A stretch of DNA of 64,000 nucleotides, taken from Pachyseris speciosa. Its lineage: Eukaryota > Cnidaria > Anthozoa > Scleractinia > Pachyseridae. Position 1 is the stretch's first letter; every line of letters begins with the position of its first letter. The stretch is from positions 1 to 64,000 of the forward strand of contig JAEMWC010000167.1 in the NCBI GenBank assembly GCA_016490735.1, given 5' to 3'. Below the pieces are notes generated by a model. The model searched no databases. It was not told the DNA's origin and saw nothing but the letters and a program-made list of their open reading frames with translations. Below, piece by piece: positions 1 through 13,087 of the stretch. The position numbers and the translations under genes are program-made.

Positions 1-49
1 CAATTTGAACTCTTTTTTTCTCTCCAAGCACCTGACATGACATTAGCAT
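1..49 (-). pseudogene. Arylsulfatase B-like copy C, exon 1 (partial, frameshifted)
   Basis: This is a near-identical copy of exon 1 of the two arylsulfatase genes to its right, including the ATG at 47-49 and the flanking 5' sequence up to about 85. It differs by a one-base loss: copies A and B have eight bases (TTTCCTTT on the plus strand) where this copy has seven T. That shifts the frame after about ten codons. The rest of the copy lies off the left edge, so whether the whole gene is dead cannot be seen. A local sequencing error in the T run is the alternative. Confidence 0.6.
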
Positions 50-2735
50 CACGGTAACGAGGCTGAAACAACAATCAATATAAACTTGGCGTTTCATATT
101 ATTGTAACACTGTCCAAATATGGACATTGCGCGCTCAATATTGCCGTGCGCACACGGCAGATATCCTGCAATATACGTAATTTCGTGTGTAGGCAGAAAA
201 ATGTCGTTTATTCCCAGCTTCTCTGCAGTAAGTTCAGTAAAATGTGCTTAGTTATCAATGTATTGAATAGCAAAACAGTTTTCCTGCTCAATCTTGACTG
301 AGGAATATCTCCTGGTTTTAGCCAACTCGACATACGGCCTCGTCGCCTAAGTACATGACGAGATTCCGCGCGATTTCGCAGGTAAATTGAGTCAATTAAA
401 AATGCGCATCCAACGCCTTGCATTATTTGAGTCTTTTTTTTTTCCTTCTTCTTCGTTTGCTTACTGTTTAGACTCCTGGCAGTCCCTTCTTGGATAGTCA
501 AAGTGTATGCAATCTATCAATAGCGCGGTGAGACTGTACCGAGGAGAAAAGAACATTAAGCACATTCACCTCAGGTTTCTCACCAGTCTCGCCGTCGGAC
601 TGCTAGCACTCAGTTATTGTTAATTAAATTCAGGTAATAAGAGCCGTCAACCTCTCAATTCCTGCACGCCAGAATTGGACTTCTTTTGGTTATTTTCATT
701 GTTTTTGTTTTTACTGTTAATTGTTATAACCAGCAACTTAACAATGCGGGTAGGTTCCTTTAATTTACTGCTTAGGATACCAAAGAACATCATGAAGAAA
801 TTCTTCCGAGAGGTTAGGAGTTGTATACCAGTTTGACAACAAACTCCTCTTTCTGCCGCTAACTGCCGATTGATAAGACTGATCCTGGAAGGACTTCCAA
901 GCACAGAAGATTTAACAATACGAGTGAGTCAGCAAATAGCCAAATGATTATATCCTGCATACAAGAAAGTGAGGCCGACTTATGCTCATCACAGCGAGGC
1001 TAACCAGGACCTCTTCCCGGGGTCTTCTCGATATTCAAAATGGCGGGGAGGATGGCGGTAATATTATTATCCGAATGGCAATATTAGAATGCGTTCTCTT
1101 TCGTCGAACGCGATTATATTGGTTTAAACAAATAGCGATAAATTGCGCTACTTTTGTGGTAGTCTTCACATTAATTCTCCTTGAAGGTGAGAAAGTTGGC
1201 AGCTTGACTGAAAAAAATAGAAGTAGATCTCAGAGATTTCGGCTCAGTTTAACGGCTGAACCATATGAGGCCACACGGTTCTTGAATTGGAGAGCACATA
1301 TTTAACTATTCAGGTAATTATTGACAAGCTACTGACACATGACTTCCAAACGCAATAATAGTAACTGGTGGAGCGTTGTCGTAATCAAATAAGAACACTA
1401 TAACTGAAAAGCATTGATAAATCTCACTCCTTTATATAACAGTTTTGAAACATGAGCTCTCGTGGTTGTATAAGAATACTAGTGTTGTGTAATTAATAAA
1501 GCATGTCACTGGGAGAACCGTAATAGATTAATACTCGAGCCCGTGTACACAAGAAATGGAATTCAGTGCCATTTCTGAAGATTGCCGTCGCATAATCGGA
1601 AAAAGCCAATTTTACTCGAAGTTGCGAGATTGTGATACCAAAATAAAAACAGGTTAGGGAATGTCTCAAAAAATAAAAAAGCGCAGATTCTTTTTCAGCT
1701 CCCGGATTGCTACATTTTGACTTACCACAGTTTCCAAGGCACAAAATAAGTCTGCAGCCTCTTAGCTTCCATATTGGATCATATATGGAAGAAAACAAGT
1801 TCACTTAACTGTTCTCATTTTATCAACTTTACTGTTCATGGCTGGTTTCTTAGTCAACGTGTTAAACATTTATAAGGTGCTTATTTAACTCTCTTTCGAT
1901 AATGGCCCAAATGGGAAAACTTTACGAGGGAAGCAGGTACTGTTTTAAACATGTAAATAAACATGCCTTGTTTAATATTAAGCCGTGAACCGTCAAAATT
2001 GTTGTCTTTACTATCATGAAACAAGGCGCGAACTTGAAATAGAGGAAAGTTATTGCAAGCGCTTGCCAAGAGAGCGAACAACTCTGCACAGCCACTTTTG
2101 CATCCCAGCTCCGTGATGAACAAGATACCATTTTCATCGTTCAATAGAGGTGACAGCTTATAGAGGTTAGAATTAAAGTAATCTGAAGAGAAGTAATTTT
2201 CGTAGCCTGTATAACAGGCGTTTATTTAACTGTCCGCGAGGCGCGAGAGAGGAGCGCGGAGTGCTAGGCGAGAGGAAGAGAAAAATAGATTGATTTTTCT
2301 CTCTCTTGCCTCGCGCCAGTCCGCGCTCGGCTGAATAAGCGATTGTTCTGCAGGCTACAATTTTAGGGACTTTTACAACTGACCACTTTATAGAGGGTGT
2401 CGACCGCTTAATACGGTGGCCTTAATAGTTTCGAATGTAGCTACAAGGTTCCGAATAACTTTGACCTCGAACTAAATACCGGTTTACTGTTTGTAGTTGT
2501 ATTTACTTCAGAGAAAAAAATGGCAAGCGAATAAAAAGTTTACCGCTGATCACAATTTACGCGTGCTCTTCGACCCTTGATCAACGCCTTCGATGTAGCT
2601 GCACCCTCTATCAGCCGGGGTAGTCGCAAATACATTCAACTCTAAAATCTAAATCTCCAAAGAATACGTTTTTGTTGTTTTCTATATTTAATTTTTTCAC
2701 TTACTTATCTATTTACTTATTTATTCATATATTTA
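50..2735. other. Gap between copy C and copy A; duplicated upstream flank
   Basis: I see no convincing gene here. Stretches around 300-1060 and 1240-2150 match the upstream flanks of copy A (about 9300-11480) and copy B (about 19030-21930), for example the block near 1255-1290 against 10000-10030 and 19570-19600. The whole stretch is therefore part of the tandem duplication unit. A foldback lies at 2205-2358, and a segment near 2620-2650 matches 12617-12646. Confidence 0.6.
2205..2358. repeat. Foldback element; related copy at about 11490-11610
   Basis: The ends form an imperfect inverted pair (near 2205-2235 and 2330-2358), and the interior is a GC- and GA-rich imperfect hairpin. A diverged relative is at about 11490-11610 in the equivalent position of the next duplication unit, so the element predates the duplication. 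Confidence 0.5.
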
Positions 2736-5700
2736 TTAATATTCTATACTGCTTTCTTCATCTTCTCCATAAGAGCCGTCAAAGACGTCATCGGCTTCTT
2801 GAAATTCGCTCCCAGGTCCTTTTGCCGATTTTTCACCAATTAAATCCCCAGAATCATGCTCAGAGTCACTTTTGCTGTCGGTAACACTGTTTAAGTACTT
2901 GTCATCTTCGTTCATTGATTCACCAGATTGTTCTACATTCTCAGAGTCTGAGCTGCTAGTATCCAAACGTGATATGTGTTTCATTTGTTCAGCCTTGTTT
3001 TCCAATGAACTGCCCTTGTGTAAGGAGTCCTCCACTACATTCTTAAACTTCTCAATATCAGCTCTTTTATCTCCATTTCTGACGGTCTTAAGACCTTTTT
3101 TATGCAGCCTTTTTGAGCCAGAAAGACGCAAAGAATGCAGTTCACTTTGGGAGCTGTATTCCCTTGATCTGTGACCTTTCTTCTTTGCTACTCGACCTTG
3201 AGGCTTGTACAACAAATCGTTAACTTTAGTCTTTTCTCTTATATTTCCGTACTGCATTGCTAAGGTCTTTTTCATCATTGTGCTGTTGTTTTGAGGTATG
3301 TGCTCGTTTTTGCCACTATTTGCAATTTTAAGGATTTTTTTCAGCATCTCATATACGTCTTCGTCATCTGTCTCGTGAGTGCTAATTACTTTTCCAAGGT
3401 TTCCGCCATTCGTGCCTTTATAACTAGTTTCACGGCAATGTTTTTTCTCGCTAATGTTTGGTATACTATCAAGAACCTGCTGTAGAATACATTTGTTTGC
3501 CTTTGAAGACATCCAGGGTCCCCAATATCCTTCGCGTTCTGCTGGGTTTGCAGTTGGATCTCTTTCTGGAAACCACACAGGAAGAGCATTTTTCTGGAAC
3601 TCGATAAGCTTGCGGAGTAACCGCTGGACTATATCGAGATTGGAGTGTGCGAGGTTATTGTATTCACAGGGATCTGAAAGGCAAAAGTAAGCAGCTCATA
3701 TACACAATATTAAGGGATAGTATCTACGTTTCGATGACGCGTTGTAAAAACGCATACCGTTCAGGTTTTACCTGTTTTACCCGTTGACGAGTGACGGGGC
3801 CTTGATGTTTCCAGATTTTCGTTTTCGGCTTTAGTTAACAACTCTTTAAGGGTTCACCTCTGTGTAAAAACCTGGCGAGATTTTCTTTGTTTTATGAGGC
3901 ATTGTTTTGCTGTACGCCATTGTTTAGAATGTTTTGTTTTCTTTGTTTTACGTCATTCGTGAGTTTCACGGGTTTTTACACCGGCGTAGAGCCCTCTATA
4001 AACATTCATAAATATAAAATTAGTAGTCTCATCAACATATTTATATCAGTAGCCGGAAACAAAAGAACGGAAGAAGACAGCTCACTAAGAAATAAATATG
4101 CACAAAACTGACATTGTACCTTCCTCGATGTTGAACAAACAAGGAAACGTAGTTGTGTTGCATGCAGCACCGTTACTTTTCTTCCACTTGCCGCACCTTA
4201 AGACCGCGCCAGGTAATGTGGAGGGCTGAGGAATAGTGTCCTGTTCCCCCTCGACTTCATAGCGCGGGATCCAAGTTGTTTCGAACACGGCATCCTGGTT
4301 TATAATTAACTTGTACTGGTTCATGCGAATCGCTGCAAATTTGCGGATCGGATCTATGTTGTGTAGAACCTGAAACAAAAAGTAACTGACAAACTAATTA
4401 TCGTAAGAATGAATTTCACCAGGGAACTGATTCACTTTGTCTAAAAACTTGTTACAAGAAAAGGATGGAGAAAGGAACAAAGTCATTCTTTCTTTCTTTC
4501 TTTCTTTTGCTTAGAAGCTTAGAACACAGTATATTTGGAGCATGCATAGCATTTCGTACCACGGTCCTTGGTGACTTCTTTCCATGCGCAATGGTATCCC
4601 ATACATTCGTTCCATCAATCCTATCCTGGATCGCCGACACGTCACCGCCCGCCAGATGATAGAAGGTTGGTAACCAGTCTGTGACGTCAATTAGGTCGTA
4701 GCTCACGCGACCTTTCTTTGAAATCAGATTGCTGTGTACAAAACCCACTCCACGGACCCCTCCCTCCCAAAACGTGTCCTTGCCTCCCTTGAGGGGATAG
4801 TTGCAGCCTTGATTCCTAAAGCGAGCGGGTGTTGAAAGCACGGTATTAACGTAAAATATGTAAAAGTATTATTCAGTGTAAGGCTGAAATAGTCCACGAT
4901 GAAAGGGAGGACTCTGGTTCGTTCACAGAGATGAATTTGAATTGTGAACTGATCATTAAGCCACTGGACCACTCACAGAACCGAGTCGGTATAAGGGCAA
5001 ATGAATGAATGGGCTCTCCGACTTGACAAAAAAGTAGCAGTTGTGGAGAGGTGGCCGTTCGCAGAGGTTCGGCTGTATTCTTAATTCGTTTTTTAGTAAT
5101 TTTGACGTCTTATTCTTGGTCTGATGACTTCAAAACATTTCAAAAAATTCCCAGGTGTTACTGTAATCGCTGGTAACGGCAGTCTGGTCATTCAAAATAC
5201 ACGTCAGGTGAAAAAGATATTTAATGCCGCCTGTTTGGAAGAATGGGGCTTGCTATTCATAGTGAGGTTTGGTATGTATGGTTTCATTTCTTGTGCGTCA
5301 TAGGGCTTCTACTAGCAGTATGCCGTTGGTACTCATTTATAAACCTAAAGACCGGCTTCATTGTGGAGTTATGAATATAATAACCAATCCTCGCATAGTT
5401 TGCGAGCAAGCTCTCAATTGTGGTCTCACGCGAGATTATTTTCTGGGCCAATATCCTCTCGCCGCTAGCGCCTGAAATAAATCTTGCGTGAGACCTCAAC
5501 AGAGAGCTTGCTAGCCGACTAAGGCTCGCACGATCGAACTTCTGTTCGTCGGCGAAAGTCCGGCGCGCTGCTCACCATGCAACTACGTGAAAGGGCAGAT
5601 TGGCGATACACTCAGACTTACGATCGACTAGTAGCTCATCATTGTATTTTCTTGTGCTAAGCCAACTAAACAAGTATGCTCACTTACCAGTTAAATCCTC

Positions 5701-8700
5701 TTGGAGCACCTCCATTATCGGTGGTAAAAACGATGACAGAGTTATCGTACAATCCTTTTCTTTTCAGAGCCTTAGTGATGTTGCCAACAGACTCGTCTAG
5801 CGAAGCTACCATAGCGGCGTAAGTCCTTCTTTCTCGCGATGAAAAATAGGAAAATTTCTGAAAAGCAGAATGGTCAGTGCGTAAGTTTCGTTTTACGGGC
5901 CAAGCTGTCCAGATTTGCCTTATGTACCTCTGGTTTTCAAGGCCCTTTTCCCCGGTATACTCCGTCAAAGAAGTTAGCAATTGTGTGATGGCGGCCGACT
6001 TTAAGACTACGAGAAGTCTCTCGCTTTTTTCTTAGTTCGTCGAATAAAACGCGAGAGACACGCAAATTACCACGCGCGTAAATGAGCCGACTTTTGAAAC
6101 AGGAGGGAAACTCAAAGCTTAAGATGAAATATGCTCTTTTCCCGAAATCTGGTCAAGGGAAACACTGTTTAAAAAGCAACAACTTTTAACAAACACTCGT
6201 CTTTTTTGTCGATGAAACCCATTTGTTTTGCGTTTTAGATCGTTTCGTTGCAATGTAATTGGTTGCAAAAACACATCCTCACACTCTTTTGCGGAGGGGA
6301 GGAAGGGAAACAGTCGAGATGCAATGAAGTACTATCCAGTAAAAGAATAAATCCTTGCGAAGATTTCTTTCTTATACGAAGCAAATGCCTTGACCATTAA
6401 GGATAGAGATTCAGTAGCAAAATAGTAATCAAGGCGCATACGCTACTATGACTTACATCCAGCAGTCTTTGCGGCGACTGCAGAGGCTCGCGTTCATTGG
6501 CTGAGTGAACTGCTTGTTGTGCAAGGTATAAATAAAGTGGCTCTGACTTGTTGTGGGTGTCTATGATCCTCTCAGCTATTTCTGTGTACAGCTCTGTACC
6601 ATAGTGACCACTTTCGTTTTTGACAGGCTGGGGAAAAGAAAGAAGTAGCAGTCGGGAAAATCTGATTCCGCTCAAATTTCATTCATTTCAACCGCATTAA
6701 TACCTGTTATAGCAGTTTCTATGGGCGATATTTACGGTTATGTTTAAATAGAGAGCAAATCCCAAAACAGGAACCATTAATATTTGTTTGATTTAATGGA
6801 ACGCACTCGACAGTTATACTGAACAACTACGTTAATGAGGACAAAAAGTTATCGTCAGGGCAAAGACACAGGATAATACTGTTTTTACCTTCACGTTATT
6901 CCTAAGATCTGTCCCCCAGACATCTTCCTTTGAACTGTGATCCCAGTAATCCTCTTTTCCATTCCAGAACCCATAATACGTTTCAAACCCGCGGTAAGTA
7001 GGCGTGTATTCCTTCTCAAAAAATCCCAAATGCCACTGCAAGTGAATGCCACAGTTATTGTAGGCAGCGATGTATACATAAGCTAGTGGAGGATGCAAAG
7101 CGCTTCTCTGGGAGGCTACGTACAAGCATTTCTCTTTGCCTCTGAATGATTTTGCTGGTGTGTTTTGCTCGTTTCACCATATAAAACTAAGAAAAATAAG
7201 GTCTACCGCTCAATCTCTAAGAGTTAGGTTTAAGAAATGAGTAAAGTGAAAGTGGTAAACCTTTCCCACTCCATGCGTCCTGTATCCTAGCGACCCAAGA
7301 TACTGTGGTGTAGTGGCCACGCCCAGGGGAAGTCCGTACGGCTGAGTGCCGAATATCGTCTCGTGTTGAATACCTGTAACAAAATAATATGGGATTAACA
7401 GAAAGTTTTGATTGGAGTTATGGTGCATTTTTCCCCTGCCGCTGAACAAAATGAGCACAAATTCCTAATTACCTAAGTTGACCGCGTGTTTACCAGTCAT
7501 TAGAGAGCCCCGTGTAGGAGTACAGAGCGGTGATACGTAATAGCTGTTGAGAATCACTCCTTCGTTGGCCAACTTGTCGATATGCGGAGTAGGGATCTGG
7601 GGCGAACCATGGAAACTGACGTCATCCCATCCCTGAAAGCAAGCAAAACATTCGTATAAACTTAAATGAGGACAGAGAAGTTTCGTTGTTTCAGAGTACC
7701 AGCTCTATAAAGTATAGTCGTTTCGCCTGATTTAACAGCAAAAGGCTAGTCACAGCCCACTTAATCGTTTCAACGCCCTCAGTTTTTCCACGTCTTTTAC
7801 TAGCCTCGTTTCCAGGCCTAAACGCGCTTCTTAGAACGAACCGACTTTTATGCTACAGAGGCTTAGGACCTAGCAAACTTTGCTAGGCTTTTACGTTTAA
7901 TGTTCTGACTAATTTTAACTTTTAATTGATATATCTGAAGCCCAATAATGTGGGGAATGAGGACAGAAATTGTACGAGTAATCGTTGGTGCGCTGCGACT
8001 TATTAGATAGGAAATGGACCAGAATTTAGGAAAGATCCCTGGAGTCATTAACATAACCATCGTGAATGAGCTGCAACAGCATAATTCTCTTAGGAACGGC
8101 ACACATACTAAGAAGGTTTCGGGATGGGCTCCTGTTTCTGTCCATTCAAAGTAAAATCTTCTCTAGTACCCAAGGACCAAGGAATTGGCCCGATTTTGTC
8201 CATGCGTTTTCATGTTAAGATTGGTATTGGCCAATCTACATTTTTCTTTGCGAGACGCCATCGTCAAACTTGGATTCCTTGCTATCCGGGCTACGTGGTG
8301 TGGCAACGCGTGGATCGGATGGCAAGAGAGTCCAAGGTACGGAACGTTTTGATATCATGAACGGGTTCATTGTGCAATTCTATTGGCGCTCGCATTGAAG
8401 CTGGCGTCTTTTAAATCTGCTACACCATGCCGACGAGTCCCAATAAGGACGAAACAGCTGTCCATGGTTGCAGCCATACTTTATCGAGTTTCGGTCATGT
8501 TCGTGTCTCGCAAAGTCAACTTTTTTCACGTAGTATCAGTCTTGCTTGTTACATGTATATTCTAAAAGAGTGCAGGAAGCAATTTCTAGCACTGAATTTA
8601 TTAATATTAGTATTAATACTAATATTAATATTAATACTAATATTAATATTAATAAGAAAGAAGAAGAAATAAAGAGGTTGACACCAAAAAGCTAACGCAT

Positions 8701-9262
8701 AGTTAATTAGGGTGATCCTTTTAGCATTTCAGATTTCCACCTTTCTGTTTGTTTCGATTTTAGAGGAGATTTTGAAGTGAGGGGAGTACCTACAAAATTC
8801 GTTACTATGCTGATCAAGTCGAAACTTCAAGTCCCTTCAACTCTGGCAATTAAACCTGTCATATTTGCATTGTTCAAATTTCGTCCTCTCTGCACTAAAA
8901 GGCGGACGAATGCCCTTCCTGTTTTCCGTTCAGTTCCAGAGTTTGAAGATTTAAGCGTGTATTCCGCCGCAACAAAGGTCTAAATCTGATTGAAATTTCT
9001 TTTCTTAGCACCCCCTCCCCACCCCACCCCCCGAATTCTCTGTAAAGATCAATTCTCTACTCCCGGAGATTGTAGACAGCCAAAGGTGCGGGGTATGCCT
9101 AAGGGGACTTAAGAAGATTCGAATTGATGAGCGCACAACACATTATAATTGTTATAAATCCCGTACCAGGTCATCAGCGACAATCATTATTATGTGGGGC
9201 CTGGGTGCCTGCCAATTTGAACTCTTTCCTTTCTCTCCAAGCACCTGACATGACATTAGCAT
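2736..9262 (-). CDS. Arylsulfatase B-like (N-acetylgalactosamine-4-sulfatase family), copy A
   Basis: Nine exons join in frame: 9262-9167, 7632-7473, 7373-7261, 7035-6889, 6627-6457, 5857-5688, 4815-4560, 4369-4120 and 3673-2736, giving 766 codons. All introns are GT-AG. Residues 25-32 read IMIVADDL, with the metal-binding Asp pair. Residues 69-73 are CTPTR, the C-x-P-x-R site whose Cys becomes formylglycine. TDNGG follows in exon 6 and [10 protein letters not shown] in exon 7. The normal family end, GYWGPWM, falls near residue 509. About 257 further residues follow, first Lys/Arg-rich and then Ser/Asp/Glu-rich, which is not usual for this family. Arylsulfatase B removes 4-sulfate from GalNAc in dermatan and chondroitin sulfate, normally in lysosomes. 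The exact substrate here is inferred. The ATG at 9262 leaves a short N-terminus, so an upstream exon encoding a full signal peptide is possible. Confidence 0.9.
3850..3994. repeat. Foldback MITE, family shared with 54315-54460
   Basis: This short element lies in intron 8 of copy A. Its ends are imperfect inverted repeats containing GTGTAAAAACC and GGTTTTTACAC. The interior, rich in TTTGTTTT, recurs in reverse orientation at 54315-54460. It has no coding potential and was probably mobilised by a transposase supplied elsewhere. Confidence 0.6.
8422..8470 (+). ncRNA. Decayed hammerhead ribozyme motif
   Basis: In intron 1 of copy A the order is: stem I arm ACCATG, core CCGACGAG (8430-8437), stem II GTCC/GGAC closing an AATA-type loop (8437-8450), GAAA, CAGCTG, TC, then stem I arm CATGGT. 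Everything matches the hammerhead at 54932-55009 except the core, which should read CTGATGAG. The change of the invariant U4 to C should abolish cleavage. It looks like an old, inactive relative of the retrozyme in the CapA-like gene. Confidence 0.6.
8598..8654. repeat. ATTAAT/ACTAAT simple repeat
   Basis: A run of alternating TATTAA and TACTAA units that is partly self-complementary. It sits in intron 1 of copy A, downstream of the decayed hammerhead. Confidence 0.8.
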
Positions 9263-10655
9263 CACGATGACGAAGCTGAAACAACAATCAATATAAACCA
9301 GCAGTAATCAAGGATGGCAGAAAAGAGTTAAACACAATGAACTATTTGAGTGACTTTTTTTGGGTATTTGCTTACTCTTAAACTCAGCAAAGGTGAGCAA
9401 TCAACCCCTCATTTCCTGCACGCTAGAATTTGACTTATTTTGGTTATTTTTCTTGTTTTTTTTTCTTTGTTTTGTTTTGTTTTGTTTTGTGTTTTATGGT
9501 TATAACTAGGAACCTTACAATGCCTGCTGCTACTGCCGATTGCAAGCATAGAAAATTTAGCAATACGAGCATACGTCAAAATGAGCCCAGCTATGTTCAT
9601 CACAACGAGGCCAAAGAGGACCTCGTCCCCAGGGTCTTTTCGATATTCAAAATGGCGAAGCGCGTGTCAGAGCGAGAATGTCCATGTAAAAACAAGGTGG
9701 TGGGGAGAGCAGATGGCAGCTCATATATCTCGATTTGTTCTGGCAGTTAAAGCAAATTAGGACGTTAGTTTAAACACATAGCCGTAAATTGAGCTGTTTT
9801 CTTTGTCGTTTTCACGTTAATTTCCCTTGAGAGTGAGAAAGTTGTGACAGCTTCGTACTTCGGCACCTGTTACGGTTACCTGCTTTCCAGCATAACGCGA
9901 CCCAAAATTATCAGATCAAGACAATCAGTAAGAAAGAATTCGTTTAAAATTAACTGGATGAAATAAACGTAAATATCATATATTTGGTCTTTGACGGTTC
10001 AACCTTGTGAGGCCAAAAGGTTCATGAATTGAACTCTGATTAAGGTCACATGACTACCGACACATGACTGCCAAAGGTGTTAACAGTAACTGATGGAGGC
10101 TTGCTGTCGTGATCAAATTAAAACACCCTAACTGAAAAGCATTGATAAATGTTCCTTTATATAACAGTTTTGAAACATAGGCTCGTATATAGGGTCGTGC
10201 GGTTGTATACGAACACCAGTGTAAGTTATGTAATACACGAGCCGGTGTACACAACAATAGAATTCTCTGCGATTCATGATTACCATCTCATAATCGGAGG
10301 AAGCAAATGTTTACTTGGAATTGTGAGATTATGAAACCAAAATAAAAACAGGTTTAGGGAATGTCTCAAATAAAATAATTAAACGGGCGCAGATTCTTTT
10401 CAGCTCCCGCCGGATTCCAAACTCGAGATACTACATTTCGACTTACCACGGTTTCCAAAGCAAAAAAAAGTCTGCAGGCTCTTAGATTCCATATTGGACA
10501 GTAAACGGGGGAAAATAAGTGATTCTTCACTTGACTGTTTTCATTTCTTCAACTTTGCTGTTCATGGCTGGTTTCTTAGTCAACGTGTAAAACATTTATG
10601 AGGTATTTAATTAATGGGCAAACGTTACGAGGGAAGCAGGTACTGTTTGGACAAT

Positions 10656-10688
<33 letters not shown>

Positions 10689-13087
10689 GCAACAATAATA
10701 ATAATAATTAAACAACAAGCTGAATAATTAGCGTGCGACAATATACCGACAAGCGGTCGGATATTGTAAAATCTTGCGCCGGCTGCTCGGAGGTGAATAG
10801 TACTTGCTAATCACCTCCGAGTTAACCAATCAGAGCGTGCGAAAAGCACTATTCACTTGTGTGGTATATACTAATAAATCATATTTCTATAGCGCACAAC
10901 TTCAATAAATTGTCAGTGGCCTTTACGGTAACAAAATAAATATGAATCACAAACAAAATATATTTACAAACATTTACTTACAAACTATTTAAAAAGATCA
11001 GTTTTCAAAACATTTTTAAAAATGAGTTCCACAAGAGTTCCACAATCGAGCTAGGCGCACATACTGCAAAAGACCGATCTCCATGAGTTCGAGGTTTTTA
11101 AGAAGGTTTTGCAAGGAGACCATAATTGCTAACGGATCACAAAGAATGCAAAATCCTACGATAAGCTATAAGATTAGACAAATACGACGGGGCCATAGCA
11201 TCAATTAAGAGATTTGTAAACTAAAAAGGAATCTTGAAGACAATACGATGCCTAATAGGAAGCCAATGCAGTTCAATTAAGGTATGTAAATAAACATACC
11301 TTGTTTAATATTAACCCTTGAACCGTATAAAATTGTTACTACCATGAAACAAGATTCGAACTTTTCCAGCTTTATTAAACGAGCGGAAAGCCAGTGGAGG
11401 CGCATGCCACGAGAGCGAACAACTGTGCACAGTCACTTTTGCATCTCAGCTCCATGATAGAGTTATCTGAAGAGAAGTAATTTTCGTAGCCAGCATAACA
11501 GGCGTTTCTTTAGCCGTGCGCGAAGCGCAAGAGAGTGCTATTTTTCTCTCGTAGCTCTTGCCTCCCGCTAGTCCTCGCTCGGCTAAATAATCGCCTGTCA
11601 TGCAGGCTAAGGCTATACTTTTCGGGACTTTGACAGCCGGCCGTGACTAGAATGGATACTCCAAAGTCAGGTCATACACTTGGTTTTATGATCTTACTAA
11701 AGTGTTACTTTTTAAATAAATCTTTGAAAAGGGTATACAAAGAAGAGTCGAACCCGGGTTATTGATTTCACATCAGAACAGAACAGAACAGAACGGAATC
11801 CTTTATTTAATTTAAGCTCAGGGTAATCCTTTCAGATGCTTGAAAGCAACCTGTTATCAGCAGGAGCCCCGAGCACTGTTATCTAATTATACAAAGTACT
11901 ACAACAGCAATTGATACCTTCCAAGAGAGACAATTTTTAACAATTAAATTCTTGGCCCGTAGCCAGTCGAAAATTGTCACCGAGGCAGTGGGTACAAAAA
12001 CCACCTATTTAATATTCTTTTTTTTTTTTTTTTTTTTTTGTTTTGATGTACAGCCTCTTAAACAAACGTCTAAACATGGTTCACCTCTGTGAAACTACAC
12101 AGACTGCATATATTTTTCGTAAGACACACACACAAGGGAAAAATATAACGTAAATTTTATTTTTTTTTTCCACCTCATACTAACCGCGGCCCTGAAATTT
12201 ATGTGGTGTCACCATAACAATATATGAAAGCTAACGATTTCGAGTCAGCGCTAGAGAACAGTGCCTAACCCAGCAGTTATTCTCTGCTTAAACAGTGTTG
12301 TTTTTCTGCCAAAGCGGGTTAACACTTAAGGTTGTCAGTTATTGCCATATTGCCATATGGGTCGCTGTGCATCACTTGCAAGCTGGATAGCGATTTTCTA
12401 TAACTGTGTACATTGAAATAAATCAAAATCATCACTGTAACATTTAAACTAATGTAAATGAGTTATCACACCTCCTTATTTTGGGATATGTTTCATTGTA
12501 TATGTGTCGCGAAGTGTCTCACCTTATTTTGGAGTATCCATTCCAATCATAACCCTTTGAAAACTCACAACTTTGTAGAGGCAAAAGGCAAACAAATAAT
12601 ATTCTCTATCAGCTGGGGTAGTCGCAAATGTATTCAGCTCTAGAGTGGACTTTATTTTCCAAAACTCCTTGTGAGTATTAAGGACAACCACAACTACACA
12701 TACGGTAAGTGACATCGTTTTTTATTTCCTATTTCTTACAAATTTCCAGACTTGAGCTTCGCCCCATATGTGCCCTGCCGTTTCCCATATAAAATCTCTA
12801 TAATTGTAGCAGATACCGAGCCTGGGTTACCTGTGCATAAACTTATCTATCTATTCATTCATGTATTTATTAACATTCTATACAGTCTTCTTCATTTTCT
12901 CCATTCAAGCCGTCGATGACGTAATCGGCTTCCTGAAATTCGATTCAGGTTTGTCTTCTCCGTTCGCTGATTTACCAGATTTAAAAAATTACTTTGTTCC
13001 ACACTTTCAGAGTCTATAAACTGCCGGTATCCAAACGTGATATGTGTTTCATTGGTTCAGCCTTGTTTTGTAAGGAAAGAGCCTTGT
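9263..13087. other. Gap between copies A and B: duplicated flank, repeats and relic coding tail
   Basis: No intact gene is visible. From 9263 to about 11480 the sequence matches the upstream flanks of copies C and B. It also holds an AAT microsatellite (about 10657-10690). A stretch at about 10860-11300 with AATAAA-like runs resembles a retroelement 3' end. A further 3'-end-like piece begins with a GAACA repeat at about 11775-11960. Poly-T lies at 12019-12040. The last 200 bases are the former tail-coding part of copy B. Confidence 0.5.
12880..13087 (-). pseudogene. Former C-terminal tail coding sequence of copy B
   Basis: This stretch aligns with the acidic-tail coding end of copy A (about 2745-3030), with deletions. 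Copy B now stops at 13088 after a frame change in the tail, so this part is no longer translated. The homology shows that the long tail was ancestral to both copies and was lost from B. Confidence 0.7.
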
